Source: Lactarius indigo (Eukaryota; Basidiomycota; Agaricomycetes; Russulales; Russulaceae). From it: a DNA stretch of 64,000 nt. Positions within the stretch are counted from its first letter, which is position 1, and every line of letters starts with the position of its first letter. A program made the translations under genes and the position numbers. The stretch covers positions 62,001 through 126,000 of the forward strand of contig JAFKAC010000130.1 of assembly GCA_025766275.1 (NCBI GenBank). The letters run 5' to 3'. The notes under the pieces were generated by a model. The model saw only the letters and a program-made list of their open reading frames with translations, did no database searches and had not been told where the DNA came from. Shown here piece by piece: positions 1 through 8,164 of this stretch.

Positions 1-1
1 G

Positions 2-388
2 TCAACACCCACAACCGCAGGCCATGACGCAACGTGCGACCAAAACGAAGAACGTCGCGCGTCGATCTACTGTCGTACAGGACTGCCTGTCTGTATGTGG
101 TGCGACAGCCCTGATCACCTGACGTTCGAATGTCGTACGCCGCACGCCAAATGCGTTGACCGCCGTGTCTGCCACGTTTCAGCCACCACTGCACACACCA
201 ATACGTATTGCGCATGGCTCGCAGTCCTCGGACGAGCCGTTGACCACGAACGCGCCACTCAAGCCACCGCACGTCTTCGCGCACAACGACGCGGTGACCC
301 GTACCGCCGTCCCGAACACTACATTTTTCGACACGACTACAATTTCACTCACGCGACCGGCCGCGCAAGTCGAGACGACTCGGCCTAG
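2..388 (+). CDS. 3' end of a retroelement ORF with a zinc knuckle (partial)
   Basis: The frame is open from the left edge of the window to a TAG at 386-388, so only the C-terminal part of the ORF is visible. A CCHC zinc knuckle with spacing C-x2-C-x4-H-x4-C starts near position 92 (key residues CMWC, H, C). A second, irregular Cys/His cluster follows. The ORF stops 11 bp before a G-run and an LTR start, so it is the last ORF of a plus-strand element. It occupies the same place as the zinc-knuckle ORF at 16191-17609. A nucleic-acid-binding role is inferred from the knuckle only. Base changes outside the knuckle cannot be judged because the ORF is cut by the window edge. Confidence 0.55.
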   Translation, partial: STPTTAGHDATCDQNEERRASIYCRTGLPVCMWCDSPDHLTFECRTPHAKCVDRRVCHVSATTAHTNTYCAWLAVLGRAVDHERATQATARLRAQRRGDPYRRPEHYIFRHDYNFTHATGRASRDDSA

Positions 389-399
389 TAGGGGGGTTA
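389..399 (+). promoter_or_regulatory. Polypurine tract
   Basis: A purine run (TAGGGGGG followed by TTA) lies directly before the LTR that begins at 400. This is the expected position of the plus-strand primer in an LTR retrotransposon. Confidence 0.5.
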
Positions 400-832
400 T
401 GTCACAATCACGTGACATCGTGATGTAACGTCACGCAACGCGCGTCGAAATGTTTTGACCTCGAAAGTTTTACAGAAGTTTTGGACTCACCAGAGCACGC
501 CTTATGGTGCTCATATCACGTAGTAGTACGTAGCAATCGATAGGTGACGTGGCATGTAGAAAACGGCCCCCAAAAACCCCAGTATGTACGACTATAAGAC
601 GCAGCATGTAGAGTAGTACTACCTTGTCTACTCTTAGTTCTCGAATCCGACCTAGTTTGCCTTGTCTTCGAAACCCGCATGCTCTCCCCTCTCTCTCGCG
701 ATACTCTTTGAGTTGAGCCGAGAACTCCCCGAATCTTGACTTGTGTTAAAGACACAAGTCCCGACTCTACGCAACGTGTTGAGCTCAGCTCCACGTGACT
801 CAGTTAACATACGGTCCCTTGGAACCGTAACA
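400..832 (+). mobile_element. 3' LTR of a Ty3/gypsy-type element (family 4)
   Basis: The sequence starts TGTCACAATC after a polypurine tract and ends CCGTAACA, giving the TG...CA ends of an LTR of 433 bp. A TATAAG box is at 593-598. A hairpin (AGAGTAG at 610-616, CTACTCT at 628-634) has its right arm starting exactly 35 nt after the TATA T. The older minus-strand pol homology resumes within a few bases of 833, so this element appears inserted in it. The 5' end and its target-site copy lie outside the window, so the duplication cannot be checked. Confidence 0.6.
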
Positions 833-1303
833 AATAGTGCGTTTATCGTGAATACTGCCGGTGACCACCCGGCGTCCATCCTTGTACCATGTTCCTTCAA
901 TGTCTTTTAGCTTGTGAGCGTCAACCCAGGGTTTCAACTTAGCTATGTCTTGCTCATAGATGGGATGTTCTGGGGTCATCTCTACTGGTAGAATCTCGGG
1001 TCTCCAGTGTGGGTGTTGTGGCTCTTCTAGCATGGTGGCGCGTGCAAAGACGGTTTCTGGTAATACCGTTATACCCTCGTTGTCGTTTTCTCCTTGATCA
1101 TAGTCCGGTCTTCATGATAGTGCATCGGTGCATCCGTTGGAGGTTCCCTTGATGTGATGAATCTCAAAGTCATACTCCGAGAGTTCAAGTACTTCCCTTG
1201 CTATACGCCTGCTAATCTTTTGCGGCGATTCCAATATTGTAAGTTGAGATGGTTGGAGAATACTTTGATTTTGTGGGGGGAACCCGCTAAAAGGGGTCTC
1301 CAA
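800..1303 (-). pseudogene. pol fragment: RNase H end and integrase start
   Basis: Two minus-strand fragments read EVLELSEYDFEIHHIKG followed by TDALS, the conserved C-terminal end of gypsy RNase H, and then the linker EHPIYEQD..KLKDIEGTWYKDG that precedes the integrase zinc-binding region. Homology to the copy at 23050-23470 is clear. The frame shifts between the two pieces and coding similarity stops around 830-838, where the LTR of another element abuts. Confidence 0.7.
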
Positions 1304-1638
1304 TGGCGAAAGGCTTTGACGATTGCGAGGAGTTCGAGATCGTAGATGTCATAGTTTCGTTCGGCCTCGTTGAGAGTGGATGAATAGTAACCAATGGGAT
1401 GTCATTTACCATCTGCTTTACGCTGGAGGAGGACGGCTCCTGTTGCGAACCCCGATGCATCGACCTCTAGTTCAAATTGTTGGGTTAGATCTGGGTGTGC
1501 GAGCACGGGTTCACTGGTGACAAGGGTCTTAAGGTCTTGGAATGCTTTCTCTTCATTGGTTCCCCAGTGCCACTCAGTGTCTTTATGTGTAAGTTTGTTG
1601 AGCGGTCGTGCTTTTGTTGCGAACCCTCGTATGAAAGG

Positions 1639-2368
1639 TCAGTAAAAATTGCAGAAGCCGAGAAAAGAGCAGATGTCCTTAACTTTGGTTGGCGTAGGCC
1701 AGTCCTTGATGCTGGAAATTTTGACAGGGTCCATGCGTGTCACCCCCTTTTCAAGGATTACCCCCAGGTAATCCATGCGTGGAGAGTGGAAGAGACATTT
1801 TTCGAGTTTGTAGTATAGGTCGTGCTCCACGGATACGTGGAGTACATCTTTGACAGCTTCTATATGGTCTGGCAGCGAATGGTGAAGCCCGGTGGCGATG
1901 GCGATGTCGTCCATATAGACTCGAATGACAGTTCCCTGCTTTTCATGCTTTGCAATGATGTCCCTGAAGATGAAGTTCATCATAGTCTGGAACGTTGCAG
2001 GGGAGTTGGTTAGCCAAAAAACATCACCGTAGGTTCGAATAACCCATATCGTGTTTTAAACGCGGCTTTCTCTTCGTCGCCTTCTTTGATCCGCACATTG
2101 TTGTACCCCCATCTAATGTCGAGCTTTGTATAGATGTGGGCGTTACTGAGATCGGTAATGAGGTCTGAGATGAGGGGGAGTGGATACTGGTTGCGGATGG
2201 TGACTGCATTGATTTTTTGATAGTCTTAAATGGGTCGTAACTTTCCATCCTTCTTTTTGATGAAGAAGAAGGATGAGGCGTATGGAGATTTAGAGGGTCT
2301 TATGTATCCCTTCTTCAGTTGTTCGTCAATCCATTCGCGTAGTTTTTTATCCTCTTCTTGAGTCATGG
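1639..2368 (-). pseudogene. pol fragment: reverse transcriptase
   Basis: Minus-strand fragments cover the finger and palm of a gypsy reverse transcriptase. They show [20 protein letters not shown], then [13 protein letters not shown], and a YMDD catalytic box followed by the FLGFCNFY motif. An in-frame TAA follows LRPI where related elements read Q-D-Y, consistent with CAA to TAA. The family is normally uninterrupted here, so this is a dead copy. The N-terminal part of the domain continues beyond the solo LTR at 2369-2947. Confidence 0.8.
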
Positions 2369-2952
2369 TGTTATGATCCGACGCTTCGGACCTAAGCCAC
2401 AGTATGTCTCCACCCTGCCTTCCCCCTTCTGTACCATACCTTGTTACCAAAGGAGCTACTGTTACTAGTGGCGCTGTTTCTTTGATCCGAACTTCTGTTT
2501 ACTCCGTTTAGTCTCTCTGATATTGTGTGGACTTGTGTTCATGTTGTTTGGAACCCTGTCCTATATAAACCTGTACCATAGACCGTAGGAAGCCAGACTT
2601 GGCTTCGTTTGCAATCTAGCAACCTTGCCTTCGTACTTTGGTGTGACCTCGCCTCATCCCTCTCTTCTTGTGCATCCCCTACCTCAGTCCTTAACCAGGA
2701 CACTTCGAAGTCTTTGCAGTTGAACTATATCAACGCGTTACACCTGTTATACTCTGCACACTAGCAAGATCAAGTGTAGAGAAGTGTTAGACACTTCGGA
2801 CGAGGAGTCCTACATAGCAGAGTAGTGCTGCACCTTGTGCCACACTTTTACCACTCGTATTTCATAGCAATAAGACAACAGAGGTCTTCGCTTGATACTT
2901 GTGTGATTCAGAACCTTTAGAACCCACGCCCCTGCTAGGGCGTAACACATGG
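2364..2952 (+). repeat. Target-site duplication CATGG around a solo LTR
   Basis: CATGG occurs at 2364-2368 and again at 2948-2952, directly flanking the LTR at 2369-2947. A 5-bp duplication is the normal size for Ty3/gypsy integrase. It shows that a full element integrated here and was later reduced to one LTR by recombination. Confidence 0.9.
2369..2947 (+). mobile_element. Solo LTR (family 3)
   Basis: This 579-bp sequence begins TGTTATGATCC and ends GGGCGTAACA. It matches the 580-bp LTR at 17636-18215 along its length. It contains a TATATAAA box and a GAAGCCA/TGGCTTC hairpin downstream. It interrupts the reverse transcriptase reading frame of the older minus-strand element and is flanked by perfect 5-bp duplications, so it is younger than that element. 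Confidence 0.9.
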
Positions 2953-3739
2953 GATATATTTTGCAATCGATTGCATCGGCCGTTCTGGGTTTGAATTCGA
3001 TGGCATGATCCTAGGGCCTGCTGGGTGGAAACCTATCCGATGCTTCTTCACTGAAGAGGCGTTCAAATTCGCGATATTCAGGAGGTAACTCAGCTTTAGT
3101 AACATATTGTTGAGCGGCGATGGTGAGGTCGGTGGCGGTGGCTCGGATGCGACACTCTTCTTCGAACTGTTGTTGTTGTTCATTTGTAACAACACAGGAA
3201 TGTATCACCTCATAGTTGTCGTTTTGGACTGTGATGGTTGCAACGACTGGTGTTGTTTTGATGTATGGGTTGGTTGAGCAAATGATGATGGGGAGCATAT
3301 CCTCATGTATAGCAGCTTGCGACCATTTAATGTGTGGGTCATAGATGGCGAGCCAGGGGTACCCCAGCACGATGTCTTCATTGCCGATGTCGGTAATGAG
3401 GAAACGGATTTCCTTATGAATTCCTTTAGTTTGGACGTCAACATCGGTATAATGAGTGATATGTCCCGACTTATTTTTGGTATTGTCAATATTCCATATT
3501 TTCTTTGGGACGTCAAGTAATTTGGTTCCCAATCCCATCCTTTTTGCGAAGGAGGGTTTCATGAAGCAATGAGTTGCTCCTGAGTCGACTAGTGCTCGTA
3601 TGTTGGCCATTGCGTAACTTGTGTGAATCGATACTGGAACTCTCATAGAACAATAGCGAGTCATGATTACACTGTTACAATTAACTGCCCTCACCCAGGC
3701 CGATGGGTTCAGGTGTCCTGAAAACCCTCCTTCTTCCAC
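2953..3739 (-). pseudogene. gag-pol fragment: aspartic protease and start of reverse transcriptase
   Basis: The minus-strand frame carries a retropepsin-like active site, ALVDSGATHCF, about 50 residues in, then a DIVLGYPWL motif typical of the gypsy protease flap region. It continues into FPPSRP and, after a frame change, DHAIEFKP, the usual start of a gypsy reverse transcriptase. The frame is cut at 2952 by the solo LTR. It overlaps the zinc-knuckle fragment by 31 bp in another frame, which suggests an old indel. Confidence 0.75.
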
Positions 3740-4107
3740 AACTGTTGGAGGATAATGTCTTTTACGTCGTCTGATTCTCCTGCTACTCCATTAAGCCAAT
3801 CACTGGCGTGCTGTTGAGGAGGCACATCTTGAACCGCCCTAGTAGCGACTTCTGGTTCTTGTTGATGATAGTCGGTATCGATATAGCGACTAGTGGATGC
3901 TTGGGGTTGGTAGCCTCCCTGTGGTTGTCTACAATCGTGGGCCATGTGTCCGTCCTTTCCACAATTGTAACAAGTGACTGGCCTTTGATTATTACGTCCT
4001 CCCCCTCTTTGAAGAAATCCTCCCCTAGGTTGGTATGGGGGACAAGGAGCGAGTATGTCTTCTGCCCCTGCAAGTCGCCCTCGAATCCGATCTGCGGAGG
4101 TATCCAT
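3709..4107 (-). pseudogene. gag fragment: nucleocapsid zinc knuckle
   Basis: This minus-strand fragment contains one clear CCHC knuckle, CYNCGKDGHMAHDC, of the retroviral C-x2-C-x4-H-x4-C type. It would bind the genomic RNA during packaging. It is separated from the capsid fragment by a frame change near 4107-4171, so Gag of this copy is broken. Confidence 0.8.
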
Positions 4108-4170
4108 CGCATTTGGATTGCGGGGTAGGTTTCTTGGTTGCCAAGAACTTCTTGGTGGTCCCTGCCATTG

Positions 4171-4995
4171 TCATTGTTGATGCGGTCGTCCTTGCCCTTG
4201 TCCTGGAGGGACTCCTTTGTTCAACACTGCCTTGAGGTGGAGATACTGCTGTTGACGAGTGGTGGCTGCCTCTTTCCACTCACGGTAGCTTCGAGGGTTG
4301 TTGAGGGTATAGACCTTTTCATATAGGTCTTTTGGTAATCCACTTGCAAATAGATCCAGCGTTTGAGGATCATCGAGTCTGTACTGCGCTCGGCGTATTA
4401 ACTGTTCAAATTGGGTGCAATACTCATCTAAATTGCCCCCAATCATCTTGACTCCTTTCTTAAGCTCATATTGAGCTTGTTCTTGTTCCATTGTGTTTTG
4501 GAAGCGCTGCATGAAACTGCATGTGACTTCGTTCCACAGTCCTTCGCTAGTGCGGGGTATTCCTGTTTGTATCTGGCCGTTGAGCCAGGTGAGCATTGCT
4601 AGTACCCATTCACTAATGTTGACGCCCTTGATGTAGGATAAAAAGAGTAGGGCGCGTCGATATGGTGTGGCCATGATGCCCTCATCAGTGTTCATTCCCC
4701 AATAGACATGCCATTGGGTAAGGAAGGCTTCAACTTTCGCACGTTCTCCGTCAAATACTGTTGGTGCTTCGCCAGCTAATTTGTTACTTGGAGGGGGAAT
4801 GATAGGACCTGCACCTGGTAACCCTCCTCCTCCTGGTGGTCCTCCCGGGAATCCTCCAGGGAATCCTCCGAACCCTGGTCCTCTTGGTGGGGGTCCCCCT
4901 CCTGGTAAGTCACCAGGGGGTCCACCTCCACCACTAGGGGGATCAGCTACATCTGGCCCAATGGCACAATGGATTGCTACATCGTTGTCAGTCAT
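4171..4995 (-). pseudogene. gag fragment: capsid region
   Basis: The 274-codon minus-strand frame begins with ATG at 4995. It has a Gly/Pro-rich N-terminus (residues about 18-70) followed by a retrotransposon gag capsid domain (key words FDGERAKVEAFL, FMQRFQ, LDEYCTQFEQL, LFASGLPKDLYEKV). The ORF runs out before the zinc knuckle. A full Gag of this kind would be about 400 residues. It is likely non-functional because the downstream frame is lost. Confidence 0.75.
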
Positions 4996-5231
4996 TTGAT
5001 GACCGGTATATGGGTTGATTGGAGCTAAATTAGCTCATGATTCCTCTGCAATGCGTCTTTGTTCTTCTAGGGCTATTTGATCTCTTGCTTTGGTGGTGAG
5101 TTGTGCTTCTTCCTGTGTAATGGTGGCAGTTGCCATTGCGACTGCTGGACTGTGAATGTAGATTACTTCTGGTTCGGGTTGGTGGATAGTTAGAGACTCA
5201 GTTTGTTGTATAATATGATCTTCAATGGCTC

Positions 5232-5688
5232 CTAGACTGGCTTCTTCCGCTGGTGTTGTTCCCCTACTTGGTGACTGACTTTCGGAGGCTTCTTCCCCAC
5301 TAACTCCTTCGTCTGTATGTTCCTGTGCTTGTCCGTCAATAGGACCGTAATCTGCACGACTATTGAGTTCTTGTGTGTCGATGTCACAGTTGTAGTTTCT
5401 TCCTGCTGGTCATACAATATCCCAGCAATGATCTATGGGGTTCCAAGTAACCTCGACCCAACAGAGATGTTCGAAATTGAACTCAACGGGTCGGAAACGG
5501 TTAGGACCATTGAACTCTACGAAATATCCGGTGTCTTCTCCTCGTTCTCTCCACTGAGCTGCTCCCAAAAATCGTGTTGGTACGTTGCAGTCTCCTCGTC
5601 GTTCGATATGATAGGGATGGAAAGACGTCCACTGGTCTCGGGTTGAGTACACCACAATGAGGATCTTGGTCTTAATGTTACGCTCCAC
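5232..5688 (-). pseudogene. Leader ORF remnant between 5' LTR and gag
   Basis: On the minus strand a frame of about 90 codons runs out of the LTR end with no in-frame ATG (key words FVEFNGPNRFRPVEFNF). It is followed by a second short frame. Nothing is recognised. Its place, directly after the primer-binding site and before gag, matches the three extra ORFs of the young element, though no sequence similarity is visible by eye. Confidence 0.35.
5664..5673 (-). promoter_or_regulatory. Primer-binding site of the older element (self-primed type)
   Basis: Read on the minus strand, the LTR end is followed by a 2-nt spacer (TT) and AAGACCAAGA. This decamer is perfectly complementary to the right arm of the hairpin at 5907-5917 in the same LTR. 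That arm starts 35 nt after the TATA T at 5952. This is the layout of Tf1-type self-priming. Confidence 0.65.
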
Positions 5689-6057
5689 CGGCGTTAGTCC
5701 GACTTGGATTTGTAATAGGTGTAATCGACTTAGCGGAAGTTGGGCAAATGGGGATCACGTGTCAACCCAATGCAGGCTGAACAGGGGCACTCCGGCACAC
5801 GCTGCAGCAAAAGGTATAGAAGCACTATCCCTTGGTGGATAGAAGCAGAGGCACTCTTAGTCAGAGACTAAGGCAGACAAGAGACGAGTCAAGAAGGTGG
5901 ATTGAAGAAGACCAAGATGGGGACTCTTGGTCTTCAGAGACGACTACTTATACAGATACACGCGGGCTTTAAAGCGCCGCTTGGAACAGTAGGTAACCAA
6001 TAGCGTAACTAGCTCGAACCCTAGTACAGCTATCCTAGGAATGAGTCATACACAAGT
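5676..6057 (-). mobile_element. 5' LTR of the older element, first piece
   Basis: The LTR reads TGTTACGCTCC at 5676 and matches the 507-bp LTR at 20030-20536. It is interrupted at 6057 by the young element and resumes at 15892. It holds a TATAAG box on the minus strand (5952-5947) and an 11-bp perfect hairpin (5907-5917 with 5925-5935). Confidence 0.9.
6053..6057 (+). repeat. Target-site duplication CAAGT of the young element (left copy)
   Basis: CAAGT at 6053-6057 is repeated at 15887-15891, directly outside the TG...CA ends of the young element. Confidence 0.95.
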
Positions 6058-6525
6058 TGTCACGAACCTATAAACCTGGTCGTGACTCAAGGCGCTTAGG
6101 ACCGGTCCGGACCGGACCGGGCTTACATGATCAACTTCCTAAAGGGGAAATCCGAAATCGGAGTTTGAATTTCGCTCTCCGACAGTCACGTGATGTGTCA
6201 CGTGGTTACTCTGTCTTTCCAAGTCACATGTGCTCGTGCACGTGTATCAATCAACAGTTGATCGTTTATCAATCAACGAAGATAATCAACCAAGTCACAA
6301 GGAACACGTGTTCTTGTCACGAGTTCCGCAGCTGCTGCGGAATCACACCACTATGGCGCAATATGGCGTCATTTACTGCGGCGCAGTCGTACCATGCTTA
6401 TCCTTTATTCTGATTGGACAGTATTAATAACTTGGCTCTGGAATGTTCCAATCCGCAGTATTGCGCAGCACCCGCGGACAGGCCCTAAGCCTGCCCTAAA
6501 CCTACGCACGGACCACCCCCTGTAG

Positions 6526-6533
6526 TATATAAG
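6526..6533 (+). promoter_or_regulatory. TATA box of the young element
   Basis: TATATAAG lies 35 nt upstream of 6561, where the 10-nt sequence complementary to the primer-binding site starts. The transcript is expected to begin near there. Confidence 0.75.
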
Positions 6534-6548
6534 CTAGCGCAATCTATC

Positions 6549-6570
6549 GGACAGTCCCTCAGACTGTCCA
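6549..6570 (+). promoter_or_regulatory. R-region hairpin and self-primer sequence
   Basis: GGACAGTC (6549-6556) pairs perfectly with GACTGTCC (6562-6569) around a 5-nt loop. AGACTGTCCA at 6561-6570 is the exact complement of the primer-binding site TGGACAGTCT at 6756-6765. In Tf1 the first 11 nt of the RNA prime minus-strand synthesis this way; the same is inferred here. Confidence 0.65.
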
Positions 6571-6722
6571 CTTGTGACATCTTCCCTCTCTTGCCTCTCA
6601 GCTCCTTCGAGTGCCCCACCTTGTGTGCGCCACTATCCTCTTTGAGCCAAGACGCCTCCTCTTCGTCCCCTTCGCCGCTCTCTCCGTCTCTATCTCGCCC
6701 GCCGTCGTCTTCCATCGCCTCC

Positions 6723-6744
6723 CTCGCTGTCGAGTGACAGTGAG
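6723..6744 (+). promoter_or_regulatory. GAGU-loop hairpin 1 (U5)
   Basis: A 9-bp stem (CTCGCTGTC with GACAGTGAG, one G-U pair) closes a GAGT loop. Its right arm includes the predicted 5' splice site GTGAGT at 6740. Three more hairpins with the same loop lie between the following ORFs. Confidence 0.6.
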
Positions 6745-6795
6745 TTCTTCACACTTGGACAGTCTCTTCAATAGACTGACCTCGGGCTTCCCCAG
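6740..6795 (+). other. Predicted 56-nt intron that creates the ORF1 start codon
   Basis: The donor GTGAGT (6740), branch site CTGAC (6776-6780) and acceptor TTCCCCAG (ending 6795) form a standard basidiomycete mini-intron. Joining A6739 to TG at 6796-6797 makes an ATG that is exactly in frame with the 420-codon ORF1, with G at -3. The intron removes the primer-binding site, so the spliced RNA could serve only as mRNA. Splicing itself is inferred. Confidence 0.6.
6756..6765 (+). promoter_or_regulatory. Primer-binding site of the young element
   Basis: TGGACAGTCT lies 2 nt after the 5' LTR end. It is complementary over 10 nt to 6561-6570 in the R region of the same transcript. It could also match a tRNA ending in CCA, but the internal match and the identical layout in the older family favour self-priming. 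Confidence 0.65.
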
Positions 6796-8057
6796 TGACT
6801 GACTACAACTACGAGTACGACTTCTCGCAGTACGGTCAGTGGGACGGAGATTCTGCCAGCTACCAGTCAGAGTTCGACAACCAAGGTAGCCCCCTCGACT
6901 TTTCCTGCGCTTCCCCTGTTCCCTCCTCCTCCGCTGTCCGTCTAGACAGCCTCCGTTTCACCACCCCCTACACCCCCGCCACCTTTGGTGGTAACGAGCC
7001 CCCTGCCCCTGTTGCCCTCGTTCGGGACGCTACCCCCGAACTAGTTTACCCCTACGCTCCGGCTGAAGAAGCCACCCCTCGTCCATCCCCTCGTCCCTTG
7101 TCCCCCAGCACCGCCCAGTTCTACGAAGAGGTCCTCGAGATCATCGACCTCAACAGGAACCTTGTCCCCTTGTCCCCCGAACCCCGCGCTGAGTCTGCGC
7201 CTCCCCTCCGAGTCCCGACCCCCCGCCCCCCTCTTTCCCTTCGTGGCTCTCCTTCGCCACCTCCTATTCTCCCTCCGACTCCTCGTCGCTCTCCGTCTTC
7301 TGTTCCGGTCCCCTCCTGCCTTGCAACCCCCGACTTGCCGATTAACTACGAGCGAGTAGCAGAGCAAGGCCCCGTCTTCCCTCCGACCCCACACCTCGAC
7401 CAGGAGAACCTTCCCCCCCTCGGTCCCACCGCCTACCAAGCACCTCCTTGCCTCCGACACCAAGGAGAACACCCCCACCAGTACATCGCCATCGTCACCC
7501 CCCAAGGAGAATCTTGGCGGCCCGCCTCCACCACACTCCGGGAACTTATCACTCGGGTTCCCCTCGCCACCTCCCTTGCCACCTTTCCCCCGATCTTTCC
7601 TTCTGTCACCCCCTTCCGTCTCCTTCCTCCCCACGTCTACACCCTCTTCCCACGCGTCGTTGACCCCGCTCAACACCCCGACTTCCCTCCCCTGTACATC
7701 TGTTCAAAGGCCATCCACGACCTTCCCTCCCCTGACACCCCCTTCGGGACCATCCGTTACGACTTCAGGGAGGGACTGAGACGCGCCTTCGCCCCCCTTG
7801 CTAACGTCCACAGGGCAGGGTACATTGACTCTCTAGTAACCCTAGAGATCCAGGATTTCTTGGACGGAAGGATTGTGACTACTTACGGACATCTGCGTTT
7901 CGCTTTTGACGGACAAATTTACGCTTACCACCAGGCCTATTTCTTTGAGGACCTAGTGCGCTCTGCCCCCCACCTTCTTGCTTACTGCCTTTCGCCTCGA
8001 ATTCCTGCCGACCCCTTTAGTTTCATCTCCACTTTCCCCGACGACCAGCCACTTTAG
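6795..8057 (+). CDS. ORF1 of the young element: proline-rich protein of unknown function
   Basis: This is an open frame of about 420 codons with no in-frame ATG at all. The frame opens after a TGA at 6777. The likely start is the ATG made by splicing out 6740-6795, giving a protein beginning M-T-D-Y; a GTG at 6795 is the only unspliced candidate. Residues 1-45 are rich in Tyr, Asp and Ser. Residues about 50-230 are rich in Pro and Ser. The C-terminal 150 residues look globular (key words FGTIRYDFREGLRRAF, YGHLRFAFDGQIYAYH). A LPINYER motif near residue 180 recurs in the ORF at 16191-17609. No catalytic motif, signal peptide or membrane helix is seen, and nothing is recognised. The stop TAG sits exactly in the loop of a 6-bp hairpin (8049-8065). 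Confidence 0.7.
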   Translation: MTDYNYEYDFSQYGQWDGDSASYQSEFDNQGSPLDFSCASPVPSSSAVRLDSLRFTTPYTPATFGGNEPPAPVALVRDATPELVYPYAPAEEATPRPSPRPLSPSTAQFYEEVLEIIDLNRNLVPLSPEPRAESAPPLRVPTPRPPLSLRGSPSPPPILPPTPRRSPSSVPVPSCLATPDLPINYERVAEQGPVFPPTPHLDQENLPPLGPTAYQAPPCLRHQGEHPHQYIAIVTPQGESWRPASTTLRELITRVPLATSLATFPPIFPSVTPFRLLPPHVYTLFPRVVDPAQHPDFPPLYICSKAIHDLPSPDTPFGTIRYDFREGLRRAFAPLANVHRAGYIDSLVTLEIQDFLDGRIVTTYGHLRFAFDGQIYAYHQAYFFEDLVRSAPHLLAYCLSPRIPADPFSFISTFPDDQPL

Positions 8058-8164
8058 ATAAGTGGTTATATATTTGCCTTGTCTTGAAACGAGTGTTTTA
8101 AGTGCAACGCAAAGTAAGTAAGTGTTACTTATTTGGGTCTTAAACTTAAATCGAGTGATTTAAG
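8049..8164 (+). promoter_or_regulatory. Structured junction between ORF1 and ORF2
   Basis: Four hairpins follow one another. The first is CCACTT/AAGTGG (8049-8065) with the ORF1 stop in its loop. The second is a GAGT-loop hairpin at 8083-8102. The third is a long stem around 8112-8134 built on TAAGTAA/TTACTTA. The fourth is a second GAGT-loop hairpin at 8145-8164, ending directly at ORF2. The two GAGT hairpins differ by paired changes (an A-U pair in one, U-A in the other), which argues for an RNA function. The third hairpin overlaps two GTAAGT donor words (8114, 8118). Splicing either to the AG at 8163-8164 would create an ATG in frame with ORF2. Confidence 0.55.

Larger units (their letters stand above)
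838..5675 (-). mobile_element. Degenerate Ty3/gypsy retrotransposon, internal region (older family)
   Basis: Read on the minus strand, the order is primer-binding site, leader ORF, capsid, zinc knuckle, protease, reverse transcriptase, RNase H and the start of integrase. The copy breaks off near 838 next to another LTR. It is the same family as the truncated element at 20030-23474: both share the segment with EHPIYEQD and WVDAHKLKDIEGTWY. It is broken by stops and frameshifts and by a solo LTR at 2369-2947. Its 5' LTR starts at 5676 and is itself interrupted by the young element. It is not autonomous. Confidence 0.85.
6058..6753 (+). mobile_element. 5' LTR of the young element
   Basis: The LTR is 696 bp with TG...CA ends. 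It contains several E-box-like CACGTG words and CCGGTCC repeats in U3, a TATATAAG box at 6526-6533, and a hairpin at 6549-6569 where transcription should begin. A GAGT-loop hairpin is at 6723-6744. No ATG occurs downstream of the TATA box. Confidence 0.95.

Noticed and set aside
6795..6797. GTG as a plain start codon of ORF1
   Set aside because: The context is weak (C at -3) and the GTG is formed by the acceptor AG plus TG of a good intron. The spliced ATG is the better explanation, though a non-AUG start cannot be excluded.
7041..7676. Minus-strand ORF of 211 codons opposite ORF1
   Set aside because: It is a shadow of the C-rich plus strand (Gly/Arg-rich product, no motif).
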